64,000 bases of DNA from Thetidibacter halocola (GCF_018224955.1 NZ_JAGTUU010000005.1:1-64000), one strand, 5' to 3'. Counted from the first letter of the stretch, positions 9,260 to 18,316 are shown. Numbers and translations: made by a program. Notes: generated by a model from the letters alone, not told the origin.

Positions 9260-10399
9260 TTATCCGGATACCTTGCGGATCCACTGGTCGACGCTGACGG
9301 CGGCGATGATGAGGAAGCCGATCAGCAGGTAGGTCCACTGGCTGTCGGCGCCGGCCATGCGCAGGCCCAGCTCGAACACGCCAACGATCAGCGCGCCGAA
9401 CAGCGCCCCCAGGATCGAGCCGCGCCCGCCGAACAGCGAGATGCCCCCGATAACCACGGCGGTGATGGACTGGATGTTGCCCAGCACGCCGGTCGAGGCC
9501 GAGGGCGAGACAGAGCCGAAGCGTCCGATCATCACCCAGGCGGTAAAGGCGCAGATGAAACCCGCCAGCATGTAGACCGACATCAGGGTCTTATGCACAT
9601 CGACGCCCGCCAGTTCGGCGGCTTCGGGATCGTCGCCCACGGCATAGACATGCCGGCCCCATGCGGTCGAGCGCAGGGCATAGGCCAGGATCAGCGCCAG
9701 CACCAGCATCGCCACCACGCCCAACGTGATCTTGGCGCTGCCGAAGGCGAACGAGGTGCCGAGGAACTGCAGCAGGGGGGCGCTGGCCTCGATGTCCTGG
9801 CTACGGATGGTCTCGTTGGCGGAATAGAGGTAATTCGCCGCCAGCACGATCTGCCACATGCCCAGCGTCACGATGAAGGGCGGCAGCTTGACCCGGCTGA
9901 CGAGATAGCCCGAGACCGCGCCGATGCCGGTGCCAAAGGCGAGGCCGAGAAGGATCGAAAAGAACGGCGGCAAGCCGTAGTCGAAGGTCAGCTTGCCCAT
10001 GATGACGCTGCACAGCACCGCGATGGCACCCACCGACAGGTCGATCCCTGCGGTCAGGATGATCAGCGTCTGGGCCAGCGCCAGCACACCCACGATCTGC
10101 ACCTGCTGGAGGATCAGTGACAGCGTGAATGGCGCGAAGAAGCGGAACGATCCGTTGTTCACATCCTCCAGCCGGGCCATGCCGGTCATGACCTTGATCG
10201 GTTCCCAATCGATGTAGAGCCCGAGGCCCAGCGTCGAGATGACCAGCACGATCAGCGGCACCATCGACGGATTGCTGTGCAGGAAATGCTGAAGGCGGGA
10301 AACGAAGCCCTTCTTGTGATCGTCGAACTGGGCGACGGTCTGGCTGGCGCCGGACAAGACCTGTTCGTATTCCTGGCCACGCGGCGTGGTCTCGGACAT
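9260..10399 (-). CDS. frcC: Sugar ABC transporter permease, FrcC type
   Basis: 379-residue membrane permease of the ribose/fructose class. The family signature LTAGIDLSVGAIAVLCSVIMG follows the cytoplasmic N-terminus, and GRHVYAVGDDPEAAELAGVDV is the coupling region facing the ATPase. About 8-10 hydrophobic segments. ATG 10399 is chosen because it follows GGGAGGAAAC; the open frame extends 28 codons upstream into the GCGTCAA repeat, which is clearly not protein. It sits between frcB (separated by the repeat and a hairpin) and frcA. Confidence 0.88.
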   Translation of the reverse strand: MSETTPRGQEYEQVLSGASQTVAQFDDHKKGFVSRLQHFLHSNPSMVPLIVLVISTLGLGLYIDWEPIKVMTGMARLEDVNNGSFRFFAPFTLSLILQQVQIVGVLALAQTLIILTAGIDLSVGAIAVLCSVIMGKLTFDYGLPPFFSILLGLAFGTGIGAVSGYLVSRVKLPPFIVTLGMWQIVLAANYLYSANETIRSQDIEASAPLLQFLGTSFAFGSAKITLGVVAMLVLALILAYALRSTAWGRHVYAVGDDPEAAELAGVDVHKTLMSVYMLAGFICAFTAWVMIGRFGSVSPSASTGVLGNIQSITAVVIGGISLFGGRGSILGALFGALIVGVFELGLRMAGADSQWTYLLIGFLIIAAVSVDQWIRKVSG

Positions 10400-10469
10400 G
10401 GTTTCCTCCCGGAGATGTGGATGCGGTTTTCCGCCTTGCTTGCGGCAAGCGTGGACACGGGTTGACCTT

Positions 10470-10524
10470 GCGTCAAGCGTCAAGCGTCAAGCGTCAAGCG
10501 TCAAGCGTCAAGCGTCAAGCGTCA
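10470..10524. repeat. Tandem heptanucleotide repeat GCGTCAA
   Basis: Seven perfect copies of GCGTCAA plus six bases of an eighth, in the frcB-frcC gap. The unit has seven bases, so changes in copy number would shift spacing and reading frame of anything overlapping. It lies 70 bases before the frcC start codon and could vary through slipped-strand mispairing. Confidence 0.95.
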
Positions 10525-10529
10525 TGGCG

Positions 10530-10556
10530 ACGGGGCGGGGGATAACCCCGCCCCGT
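10530..10556 (-). other. Strong hairpin after frcB
   Basis: ACGGGGCGGGG pairs perfectly with CCCCGCCCCGT around a five-base loop, 13 bases past the frcB stop. No U-run follows on the minus strand, so it probably stabilises the frcB message and limits read-through into the permease gene. Confidence 0.6.
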
Positions 10557-10568
10557 GCCGTCAGGGCG

Positions 10569-11597
10569 TCAGCCCCAGCAAAGGTTCATGCCCTCTTCGA
10601 CCGAGATCGACTCGACGCCCTCGGCGGGCTTGTCGGTCACCAGCGCCACGCCGGTGTCGAAGAAGTTCTTGCCTTCGGTCGGCTCCGGCTTGACGCCATT
10701 GTCGGCCCAGGCCTTGACTGCCTCGACTCCAAGCGACGCCATCAGCAGCGGATACTGCTGCGAGGTGGCGCCGATCACGCCGTCCTTGACGTTCTGCACG
10801 CCGGGGCAGCCGCCATCGACCGACACGATCAGCACGTCGTTCTCGCGGCCGATCGCCTTGAGCGCCTCGTAGGCGCCCGCGGCGGCGGGCTCGTTGATCG
10901 TGTGCACGACGTTGATCGTCGAGTCCTTGGCCAGCAGGTTCTCCATAGCGCGGCGGCCGCCTTCCTCGTTGCCGGCGGTCACGTCGCTGCCGACGATGCG
11001 GGGATCGGTCTCGTCGCCGATCTTGCCCGGATCGGCCAGGTCGATGCCGAAGCCCTGAAGGAAACCCTGATTGCGCAGCACGTCAACGGTGGGCTGGCTG
11101 ATCGCCAGGTCCAGCGTTGCGATGCGCGCATCTGCGGCAGCGTCGCCCAGCGTGGCCTTGGCCCACTGGCCGATCAACAGGCCGGCAAGAAAGTTGTCGG
11201 TGGCAAAGGTCGCGTCGGCGGCGTCGATCGGGTCGAGTGGCGTGTCCAGCGCGATCACCAGCAGGCCCGCATCACGCGCCTGCTTCAGCGGCTCGACGAT
11301 GGCGGCGGTGTCGGAGGCGGTGATCAGGATGCCCTTGGCGCCGTCGGCGATGCAGGTCTCGATGGCCTGGACCTGGCTCTCATGGTCGCCGTCGATCTTG
11401 CCGGCATAGGCCTTGAGCGTCATGCCCAGTTCCTCGGCCTTGGCGGTCGCGCCTTCCTTCATCTTGACGAAGAAGGGGTTGGTGTCGGTCTTGGTGATCA
11501 GGCAGACCGTGGTCGAATGGCCGCCAGCCAGTGCCATGCTGGCCGAAAAGGCAAGCGCCGACGCGCCCATGGCGAGCGTCTTGGTCAAATTTTTCAC
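10569..11597 (-). CDS. frcB: Sugar ABC transporter periplasmic binding protein, FrcB type
   Basis: 342 residues. The N-terminus [26 protein letters not shown] is a clear signal peptide. The mature part has the type-I periplasmic binding fold ([70 protein letters not shown]) and closely resembles FrcB. It delivers sugar to FrcC/FrcA. The start is GTG 11597, eight bases after GGGAGGA. It is divergent from the ROK regulator, with the shared operator region at 11680-11716. Confidence 0.9.
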   Translation of the reverse strand: MKNLTKTLAMGASALAFSASMALAGGHSTTVCLITKTDTNPFFVKMKEGATAKAEELGMTLKAYAGKIDGDHESQVQAIETCIADGAKGILITASDTAAIVEPLKQARDAGLLVIALDTPLDPIDAADATFATDNFLAGLLIGQWAKATLGDAAADARIATLDLAISQPTVDVLRNQGFLQGFGIDLADPGKIGDETDPRIVGSDVTAGNEEGGRRAMENLLAKDSTINVVHTINEPAAAGAYEALKAIGRENDVLIVSVDGGCPGVQNVKDGVIGATSQQYPLLMASLGVEAVKAWADNGVKPEPTEGKNFFDTGVALVTDKPAEGVESISVEEGMNLCWG

Positions 11598-11679
11598 AGG
11601 TATTCCTCCCTAGGTTCGCGCAAAGGGTCAGGGTTTCCCCACCCTTTCCACGGCAGAGGAAACGCGGATTCGCTGCGTC

Positions 11680-11716
11680 TGTCAATAAATAAATCTAAAT
11701 GAATTATTAATTGACA
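11680..11716. promoter_or_regulatory. Inverted repeat between frcB and the ROK regulator; probable operator
   Basis: TGTCAATAAATAA (11680-11692) and TTATTAATTGACA (11704-11716) are inverted with one mismatch around an 11-base spacer. Each outer end contains TTGACA read outwards, a -35-like hexamer, one facing frcB and one facing the regulator gene. A repressor bound here could silence both directions. It is strikingly A+T-rich for this genome. Confidence 0.65.
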
Positions 11717-11759
11717 TATGGCGGGTGGATGCGCATCGTTCCGTGTGGGAGGATCCTCC

Positions 11760-12956
11760 GTGGCAGACAAGGGGCCGGCGCAAGCCGCAGATACCGGGAC
11801 CGAGATACTGGAGCGCGGCTCGAATCAGGGGGCCATGCGGGCGCACAACGAACGCCTTGTCCTGACCATCCTGCGCCGCCACGGGCCGATGGCCAAGGCC
11901 GGGATTGCGCGCACCACGGGCCTGTCGGCGCAGACCGTCTCCGTCATCATGCGCAAGCTGGAGGGCGAGGGGCTGCTGACGCGCGATGCGCCGGTGCGCG
12001 GCAAGGTCGGCCAACCCTCGGTGCCGATGCGGCTGGCGCCTGACGGGGCGCTGTTCTTGGGGTTGAAGGTCGGGCGGCGCAGCGTCGAACTGGTGCTGAC
12101 CGATTTCCTTGGCCGTGTGCGCAGCCGGGCGATGCGGGTGCATGCCTACCCGATGCCAGAGGACACGGTGCGCTTTGCCATCACCCAGATCGAGGCGATA
12201 CTGCGCGACCTGAGCCGGCAGGAACGCGCCCGGGTGGCGGGCCTCGGGATCGGTATGCCCTTCTTCCTGTGGAACTGGGCGCAGCACCTGGGCGTGCCCG
12301 AGGGCGCGATGGACGCCTGGCGCGACGCCGACATCCGGGCCGAGATCGCCGCCGCCCTCGATTTCCCGGTGTTCCTGGAAAACGATGCCTCGACCGCCTG
12401 CGGGGCGGAACTGGTCTTTGGCCCCTACGAGGGCGCCAAGGATTTCCTCTATTTCTACATCGGCTATTTCATCGGCGGCGGCGTGGTGCTGAACGGCAAG
12501 CTGTTCACCGGGCGCGGCAATGCGGGCGCCCTGGGGCCCTGCCCGGTGCCGGACGGCAAGGGCGGCACGACGCAGCTTCTGGAGGTGGCGAGCCTGTCGG
12601 TTCTGGAACGCCGCCTGCGCGAGGCAGGTCACGAGACCGCCGTCATGTGGGAAAGCGCCGAGGGCTGGGCACTGGACCAGGCCATTGTCGATGCCTGGGT
12701 CCACCATGCGGCGGGCGGGCTGGCCCATGCGATCGCGGCCGCCTGCTCGGTGATGGATTTCGAGGCGGTGCGCATCGACGGCTGGATGCCGCCGGCGCTG
12801 CGCGGGCAACTGGTGGACGAGGTGCATGCAGCGATGCGCGGCATCGACCTGTCGGGCCTGACCGTCCCGGCGGTTTCGACCGGCAGCGTCGGCCCGGATG
12901 CACGCGCGCTGGGCGCGGCCAGCCTGCCGCTGTCGCAGCGGTTCCTGATCGAATAG
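11760..12956 (+). CDS. ROK-family transcriptional regulator of the sugar operon (FrcR-like)
   Basis: 398 residues. Residues ~30-85 form a MarR-like winged helix (RRHGPMAKAGIARTTGLSAQTVSVIMRKLEGEGLL), followed by a ROK sugar-kinase-like domain with a sugar-contact segment (FLENDASTACGAELVFG) and YIGYFIGGGVVLNGKLF. The zinc-binding cysteine cluster of classic ROK proteins is not evident; this is common in this regulator group. GTG 11760 is six bases after GGGAGGA, inside the palindrome GGAGGATCCTCC, and is preferred over in-frame ATG 11718. It is divergent from frcB and presumably represses frcBCA-xylB until sugar binds. Confidence 0.85.
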   Translation: MADKGPAQAADTGTEILERGSNQGAMRAHNERLVLTILRRHGPMAKAGIARTTGLSAQTVSVIMRKLEGEGLLTRDAPVRGKVGQPSVPMRLAPDGALFLGLKVGRRSVELVLTDFLGRVRSRAMRVHAYPMPEDTVRFAITQIEAILRDLSRQERARVAGLGIGMPFFLWNWAQHLGVPEGAMDAWRDADIRAEIAAALDFPVFLENDASTACGAELVFGPYEGAKDFLYFYIGYFIGGGVVLNGKLFTGRGNAGALGPCPVPDGKGGTTQLLEVASLSVLERRLREAGHETAVMWESAEGWALDQAIVDAWVHHAAGGLAHAIAAACSVMDFEAVRIDGWMPPALRGQLVDEVHAAMRGIDLSGLTVPAVSTGSVGPDARALGAASLPLSQRFLIE

Positions 12957-13132
12957 CGCCCTCGGTGCCATATGCGCGATCCATCCGGCGCCCCGTGCTG
13001 CATCTGCCGGCATGTGGGAATCTGACGCGGCGGCGCACCCGGCGTCACGGTTGCGGTCCGGGGGCAGAGCGTCTATCCAGCGCGGCGGGCCGCGTCCGCG
13101 ACGGTCCCGCGCAACCCGGAGTGGTGCCCGAC

Positions 13133-13762
13133 ATGACGAACCATCCCGACCCTTCGACGCTGATCGGCTGTCCGTCCTGCGACGCCGTCTATCTGGCGCG
13201 CATGCCCGCGCCCGGCGAACGGGCGGTCTGCGAACGCTGCGGGACGGTGCTGATCTCGACCCGCGAGAATGCCGGGCTGCACATCCTGGCGCTGTCGGTG
13301 GCGGTGCTGATCCTCGTGATTGCGGCCAGCTTCTTTCCCTTCCTGTCGATCAATGCGGCAGGTATGGCCAACCGTGTCTCGCTGTGGGACGTGGCGACCA
13401 GCTTTCGCTCGGGTGTGCTGGTGCTGGTCTCGGTCAGCACGGTGCTTCTGATCGTGCTGGTGCCGCTTATCCGCACCGCGCTGCTGGTCTACGTGATCGG
13501 CCCGATCGAGCTGGGCCGCCCGCCGCTGCGCCATGCCCGCGACGCGTTTCGCATCGCGCAAGAGCTCAAGCCCTGGGCCATGACCGAGGTCTTTTCCATC
13601 GGTTGCGCCGTGGCGCTGGTCAAGGTGTCGTCTCTGGCGCACCTGGAATTCGGCGCGGCCTTCTGGATGTTCACCGCGTTGTCGGTGATCGTGATCGTCG
13701 CCGACCGCTACCTGTGCAGCTGGTCGATCTGGCGCGCACTGGAAGAGGCGGACAACGCGTGA
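13133..13762 (+). CDS. PqiA-like membrane protein, first copy
   Basis: 209 residues. Starts with a rubredoxin-like zinc ribbon CPSCDAVYLARMPAPGERAVCERC, then about four hydrophobic helices, including ILALSVAVLILVIAASFFPFLSI and VLVLVSVSTVLLIVLVPL, and the family segment LKPWAMTEVFSIGCAVALVKV. In E. coli PqiA the two such halves are one protein; here they are separate genes. It is the inner-membrane partner of the MCE protein PqiB. The start at ATG 13133 follows a CCGGAG; a GTG nine bases upstream is possible. It overlaps the next gene by GTGA. Confidence 0.85.
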   Translation: MTNHPDPSTLIGCPSCDAVYLARMPAPGERAVCERCGTVLISTRENAGLHILALSVAVLILVIAASFFPFLSINAAGMANRVSLWDVATSFRSGVLVLVSVSTVLLIVLVPLIRTALLVYVIGPIELGRPPLRHARDAFRIAQELKPWAMTEVFSIGCAVALVKVSSLAHLEFGAAFWMFTALSVIVIVADRYLCSWSIWRALEEADNA

Positions 13763-14376
13763 AGACCGCGCGCGACATGGGGCTGGTGACCTGCACCGGC
13801 TGTGCCTCGGTCTGGCCGGACGGGACGGATCGATGCGGGCGCTGCGGCGCGACCCTGCGCTCGCGCCATGACAACAGCCTCCAGCTGGTCTGGGCCTTCT
13901 GGGCCACCGGGCTGCTGTTCTACATTCCGGCGAATCTCTACCCGATGCTGGTCACGTCGACCATCGTCGGCACGCAATCCAGCACCATCGTCGGTGGCGC
14001 GGTCGAGATCGCCAAGCATGGCGAGATCGGCATCGCCGCCATCGTGCTGTTCGCCTCGGTGGTGATTCCGGTGGCCAAGTTTATCGCCATCGCCCACCTT
14101 GCAATCTCCGTACGGCGCGGCTCGATCCAGAGCCTGCATGGCCGCCAGCACCTTTACGAAGTCGTCGAATTCGTCGGCCGCTGGTCGATGATCGACGTGT
14201 TCGTGGTCGCCATCCTCAGCGCGCTGGTGCAGCTGTCGGTGATCGCCTCGATCCAGCCCGGCCCGGCAGCCCTGACGTTCGCCCTCTCCGTGATATTCAC
14301 CATGCTCTCCGCACGATCTTTCGACACGCGACTGATCTGGGACAGCCTCAGCACCCGGAACGAAGACCCCGCATGA
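13759..14376 (+). CDS. pqiA: PqiA-like membrane protein, second copy
   Basis: 205 residues, start GTG 13759 overlapping the first copy's stop. It has its own zinc ribbon, CTGCASVWPDGTDRCGRCGA, four hydrophobic helices and the conserved HLYEVVEFVGRWSMIDVFVVAIL. Together with 13133-13762 it reconstitutes the two-half architecture of E. coli PqiA/YebS. It overlaps pqiB by ATGA, consistent with equimolar production of an envelope-spanning complex. Confidence 0.87.
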   Translation: MKTARDMGLVTCTGCASVWPDGTDRCGRCGATLRSRHDNSLQLVWAFWATGLLFYIPANLYPMLVTSTIVGTQSSTIVGGAVEIAKHGEIGIAAIVLFASVVIPVAKFIAIAHLAISVRRGSIQSLHGRQHLYEVVEFVGRWSMIDVFVVAILSALVQLSVIASIQPGPAALTFALSVIFTMLSARSFDTRLIWDSLSTRNEDPA

Positions 14377-16817
14377 CCGACCACGATACCGATACCGATA
14401 CCCTGCGCGACGTGCCCCTGAAGAAGCCGTCCGAAGCGCGTTCGGGCATCTCGATGATCTGGCTGATCCCGGTGGTGGCCCTGGTGGCCTCTCTCGGCGT
14501 GGCCTGGAAGAACTGGACCGACCGCGGCCCGCTGATCGAGGTCGAATTCGCAAAGGCCGACGGCGTACGCGCTCAAGAGACCGAACTGCGGTATCGGGAC
14601 ATCACCGTGGGGCTGGTCGAGGACGTGCGGTTCTCCGACGACCTGGGCCGCGTCGTGGCGGCGATCCGGCTGGACAAGACAATCGCCCCCTTTGTCGACG
14701 CAGACGCGACCTTCTGGATTGTGCGGCCTCAGGTGACGGCGCAGGGGGTTTCCGGCCTCGATACGGTGCTGTCGGGCGTCTACATCGCCGGTGCCTGGGA
14801 TGGCGAACCCGGAGAGCCGCAGGACAGTTACATCGGTGCCGACAAGGCGCCGCTGCTGGCGCTGGGCGAAAGCGGCGTGACCTTCACCCTGCGCTCGGAA
14901 AACGGGCTGCCCAGCGAGAACACGCCGATCTACTACCGCGGCGTGCAGGTCGGCCGCCTCGGGCCGACCGTGGTGGCCGAAGACGGGCTGACCGTCAGCG
15001 CCGACGCGGTAATCCTGGAACCCTATACGGGCCTTGTCTCGACCGCCGCGCGGTTCTGGGACATCTCTGGTTTCAGCTTTTCCCTGGGTGCCAGCGGGGC
15101 CAGCCTGAACTTCACCTCGCTGGCCTCCCTGATCGGCGGCGGCGTGACCTTTGAATCGCTGGGTTCGGGCGGCGTGCCGCTGGCCAATGGCGACGTGTTC
15201 ACCCTGCATCCCGACGAGGACACCGCGCGCGAGGATTACTTCCTCGAGGGCGAGGGCGGCACGGTCGACCTGCTGATGATCTTCGAGGAAAACCTGGCCG
15301 GCCTGTCGGCCGGTGCGCCGGTGACGCTGGGCGGCTTGCGCATGGGCGAAGTGCGAACCATCGCGGGCATCGTCGATCCCGCCCGTTTCGGCGACACCGA
15401 GGTGCGGCTGGCCGTCACGGTCAAGCTGAACCCCGGCCGCATCGGCCTGGACCCGCAGGAGGGCGAGGGCGCCTTCCTCGACTATCTCGACCAGCGCATC
15501 GCCGAAGGCATGCGCGCGCAGCTGACCAACGCCTCGCTGCTAACCGGCGGGCTCAAGGTCGAGCTGGTGCTGGTGGACGACGCAGCCCCCGCGACGCTGG
15601 ACCGCGCCGCCGATCCCTATCCGGCGATTCCCACCGCGCCGTCGAACGTGACCAACGTTGCGACCACCGCGCAGGGCCTGCTGACGCGGGTCGAGAACCT
15701 GCCGGTCGAGGAACTGATGGCCGAGGTCATTGGCACCTTGCAGGACGCTCGCGGCATCATCGGGAGCGAGGATCTGCAGGCCGCGCCGGGCGACCTGCGC
15801 GCGACGCTCCAGGCGGTGCGGGCGCTGGCCGAATCCGACGAGGTCGCGGCGCTGCCCGCGCAGGTGGGCGCGCTGGCCGAGGGGCTGAGCGAAGCCTCGG
15901 CCAAGCTGAACGCTTTGCTGGGCGACGTGCAGGACCAGGCGGTGGTCGCGGCCGTCTCGGACCTGATCGCCACGCTGGACCGGACGGCGCAGACTCTGCC
16001 CGCCCTGGCCGAGCAGGCGGGTGCGCTGCTGGGGCAGGCAGAGGCGCTGCCCTTGCAGGCGCTGGCCGACCAGATGGCGGCGCTGCTGGGCAATGCCGAC
16101 GCGCTGCTGACGGACGAAAACGTGACCGCGATCCCTGGCGACCTGCGCGGCACGCTGGCCTCGTTGCGCACACTGACGGAATCGCCCGAATTCGCCGCCC
16201 TGCCGGGGCAGGTGGGCGGACTGGCCGAGGGTTTGCAGCAGGCCGCCGATACAGTGAACACCCTGTTGCTCGAGGCGCAGCAGCGCCAGATCGTGACGGC
16301 GGTCTCCGACCTCGTGGCCTCGCTGGGTGACACTGCCGGGCGGCTGCCGGGCATCGCCGACCAGGCAAGCGCGGTTCTGAACGACGCGGAAAACCTTGCG
16401 CTGGACGACCTGGCGCAACAGGCGCGCGCGCTGCTCGACAGCATCGACGCGCTGGTGGACCAGCCCAGCACCCGTGACTTGCCGGCGGAACTCAACGGTA
16501 CGTTGGCCGAGTTGCGCCGCACGCTGGAGGAGCTCCGCGCCGGCGGCGTGGTGGACAATGCCAACGCGACGCTCGCCTCGGCGCGCGAGGCTGCCGCCGC
16601 CATATCCGAGGCCAGCCGCGCGCTGCCTTCGCTGGCGGACCGCCTGTCGGGCCTGGCCAATCGTGCCAGTGCGACACTGGGCGATTACGGCGCCAACGGC
16701 GATTTCGGGCGCGATCTGTCATCCGCCATCCGCCAGATCGAGGCCGCCGCGCAATCGATCGACCGGCTGGCACGGCAGATCCAGCGCAATCCCAATTCCC
16801 TGATCACAGGACGGTGA
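14373..16817 (+). CDS. pqiB: PqiB-like MCE protein with extended helical repeat tail
   Basis: 814 residues. An N-terminal transmembrane helix (ISMIWLIPVVALVASLGVAWKNW, ~residues 26-48) anchors it in the inner membrane. About three MCE domains follow within residues 50-420 (LIEVEFAKADGVRAQETELRYRD; GVTFTLRSENGLPSENTPIYYRGV; GAPVTLGGLRMGEV). MCE rings stack into a tunnel that carries lipids across the periplasm. Residues 443 to ~790 are Ala/Leu-rich and repeat with an exact 116-residue period, longer than the single C-terminal helix of E. coli PqiB; I infer an elongated alpha-helical tube or needle. It lies between pqiA and pqiC with 4-base overlaps. Confidence 0.88.
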   Translation: MTDHDTDTDTLRDVPLKKPSEARSGISMIWLIPVVALVASLGVAWKNWTDRGPLIEVEFAKADGVRAQETELRYRDITVGLVEDVRFSDDLGRVVAAIRLDKTIAPFVDADATFWIVRPQVTAQGVSGLDTVLSGVYIAGAWDGEPGEPQDSYIGADKAPLLALGESGVTFTLRSENGLPSENTPIYYRGVQVGRLGPTVVAEDGLTVSADAVILEPYTGLVSTAARFWDISGFSFSLGASGASLNFTSLASLIGGGVTFESLGSGGVPLANGDVFTLHPDEDTAREDYFLEGEGGTVDLLMIFEENLAGLSAGAPVTLGGLRMGEVRTIAGIVDPARFGDTEVRLAVTVKLNPGRIGLDPQEGEGAFLDYLDQRIAEGMRAQLTNASLLTGGLKVELVLVDDAAPATLDRAADPYPAIPTAPSNVTNVATTAQGLLTRVENLPVEELMAEVIGTLQDARGIIGSEDLQAAPGDLRATLQAVRALAESDEVAALPAQVGALAEGLSEASAKLNALLGDVQDQAVVAAVSDLIATLDRTAQTLPALAEQAGALLGQAEALPLQALADQMAALLGNADALLTDENVTAIPGDLRGTLASLRTLTESPEFAALPGQVGGLAEGLQQAADTVNTLLLEAQQRQIVTAVSDLVASLGDTAGRLPGIADQASAVLNDAENLALDDLAQQARALLDSIDALVDQPSTRDLPAELNGTLAELRRTLEELRAGGVVDNANATLASAREAAAAISEASRALPSLADRLSGLANRASATLGDYGANGDFGRDLSSAIRQIEAAAQSIDRLARQIQRNPNSLITGR
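15699..16739 (+). repeat. 116-codon internal repeat in the PqiB tail
   Basis: Units begin at 15699 (LPVEELMAEV), 16047 (LPLQALADQM) and 16395 (LALDDLAQQA), exactly 348 bases apart. Shared landmarks in the first two are PGDLR.TL..., AALP.QVG.LAEGL and V.AVSDL.A.L. The third copy diverges in its second half. Confidence 0.85.
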
Positions 16818-17389
16818 CCCCCATGACCAAGCTGCCCGCCCTTTCCCTTTTCGCCGCGCTGTCCCTGGCGGCCTGCGCCGGGACCGAGGCGCGTTTCGAC
16901 GCGCCTACGCCCACCGCCGCCCCATCCGAGAGCGTGTCCGTGCGTTTTGCCCGGATCGAGGTGGTGGCCGTCACGCTGCCGACCTATGGGCAGGACGAGG
17001 AAATCCACATCCGCGAGGCCTCAGGCGCCATCGTGCCGCTGGGGCCGCTCTGGGCGGATGAACCAGCGCGCGCGGTGACGCTGCAACTGGCGCGCGACCT
17101 GGACACGATCACCGGGCGGCTGGTCGCGCCCGAGCCCTGGCCGTTCCGCGACCCGTCGGACGTGCGCGTCGACCTGCGGGTGACGGATTTCCATGCGACC
17201 GAGGCGGGCACGTTCCGGCTGGCGGGCCAGGTTTTTGTCGCGCCGGAGGATGGCGGCCGCGACCGTGCGCGCGGATTCGAGATCGAGACGCCCATCGGGG
17301 CCGAGGGCGGTCCCGCCGCCATCGCCGCTGCCCGCGCGCAGGCGGTCACGCAGCTGGCACTGTTCGTGGCGAAGAACGGGCTGCGCTGA
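16814..17389 (+). CDS. pqiC: PqiC-like outer-membrane lipoprotein
   Basis: 191 residues from GTG 16814, overlapping the pqiB stop; ATG 16823 is an alternative start three codons in. The lipobox LSLAAC places the lipidated cysteine at residue 21. The rest matches the ABC-type auxiliary lipoprotein/DUF330 family (VRFARIEVVAVTLPTYGQDEEIHIRE...GPLWADEPARAVTLQLARDL). PqiC sits on the outer membrane and docks the tip of PqiB, completing the periplasmic lipid route. It is the last gene of the operon; IS debris starts right behind it. Confidence 0.86.
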   Translation: MTPMTKLPALSLFAALSLAACAGTEARFDAPTPTAAPSESVSVRFARIEVVAVTLPTYGQDEEIHIREASGAIVPLGPLWADEPARAVTLQLARDLDTITGRLVAPEPWPFRDPSDVRVDLRVTDFHATEAGTFRLAGQVFVAPEDGGRDRARGFEIETPIGAEGGPAAIAAARAQAVTQLALFVAKNGLR

Positions 17390-17392
17390 TCG

Positions 17393-17807
17393 GGTGCTGT
17401 CAGACCAAGGTGAACAAGCCTCCGCCCGGACAGTCACATTGCCCCTTATGCCGGGCAGAGACCGCGCCACTCGGCCAGAGCCGCGGCGCGGTTGTGCTTG
17501 AAACAGGCGTGTGAATAGACGGCGTTCCTGTTTAACGTGGTTTCGAACCAAGGAATGAACGGCGGCGAACATCTGAACACGTCGCATCCGCCGGAAGCGA
17601 AGCACCGCTCTTTCCCGTCGTCGGAATGGGTGGTGCGAGTTTTCCGCTCCGTTGTTTGCCCGATGGCCCGTTTCCGGCCGGGCATCAGCACCGATTTTCT
17701 TCAAGGCAGCGCCATGGGACCGGAGCTTGTCGGTCACGATGACCTCAGGCCGGCCGTGCTTCCGCATTGCTTTCTTCAAGAGCTTCAGCGCCCCCTTCTT
17801 GTCCAGG
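17393..17807 (-). pseudogene. IS6-family transposase, C-terminal remnant A
   Basis: The minus strand encodes LKKAMRKHGRPEVIVTDKL, then RANNGAENSHHPFRRRERAV and RFRRMRRVQMFAAVHSLVRNH: the second Asp of the DDE triad (VTD) and the glutamate (AENSH) region of IS6 transposases. A frameshift near 17490 moves the end (AALAEWRGLCPA) to another frame. The N-terminal half is missing; its place is taken by IS5 sequence, which starts at about 17808. The element tip GGTGCTGTCAGACC is at 17393. Confidence 0.82.
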
Positions 17808-18316
17808 GTCCCCAAGCAGCCAGTCGACATCGGGCAGGCTGCTGAGCAGTGCCTGCACCCCGATGTAATCGCTGACCTGTCCGGCGGACACGAAGAAGTT
17901 GATCGGGCGACCTTTGCTATCGCAGATGGCATGCAGCTTGGTGTTCATGCCGCCTTTGGTGCGACCGATCAGGCGGCCACGCCCCCCTTTTTGACGCCCA
18001 GGCTGGACGCGGTGCGATGTGCCTTCAGACAGGTCGCATCGATCATCACTGTTTTTGTCTCGCCGTGTTCAGAGGCCAGGCCAGCCATCATCTGCTTAAA
18101 GATGCCTTTGTCGCTCCACCGCTTCCAACGGTTGTAGAGCGTCTTGTGCGGACCATGCTCTTTCGGTGCATCCCGACAGCGTAAACCCTTGCAGTTTATA
18201 AAGATAATCCCGCTCAGAACGCGCCGGTCATCGACACGCGGCCTGCCGTGGGACTTCGGGAAGAAGGGCTCCAGACGCGCCATCTGTGCGTCGCTCAGCC
18301 AGAAGAGTTCAGACAT
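17808..18316 (-). pseudogene. IS5-family transposase, N-terminal part (two-frame, truncated)
   Basis: The first frame (18316-17969) gives 115 residues beginning MSELFWLSDAQMARLEPFFP and ending ...KAHRTASSLGVKKGG. Reading continues in another frame as GRLIGRTKGGMNTKLHAICD and LPDVDWLLGD. The switch occurs at A5G6 (17992-17982), the usual programmed-frameshift site of this IS group. The sequence then breaks off at about 17808 into IS6 sequence, losing the last catalytic residues, so it should be inactive. An inverted repeat (CTCCAGCC / GGCTGGAG) lies just upstream near 18350-18380. Confidence 0.82.

Noticed and set aside
10470-10524. GCGTCAA array considered as a CRISPR-like repeat
   Set aside because: The units are contiguous with no spacers and only seven bases long; this is a simple tandem repeat.
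17021-17932. A single long frame joining IS6 transposase codons with sequence antisense to pqiC
   Set aside because: The C-terminal half is the reverse of the pqiC coding strand. Only the IS6 part up to about 17450 is meaningful, and it is frameshifted.
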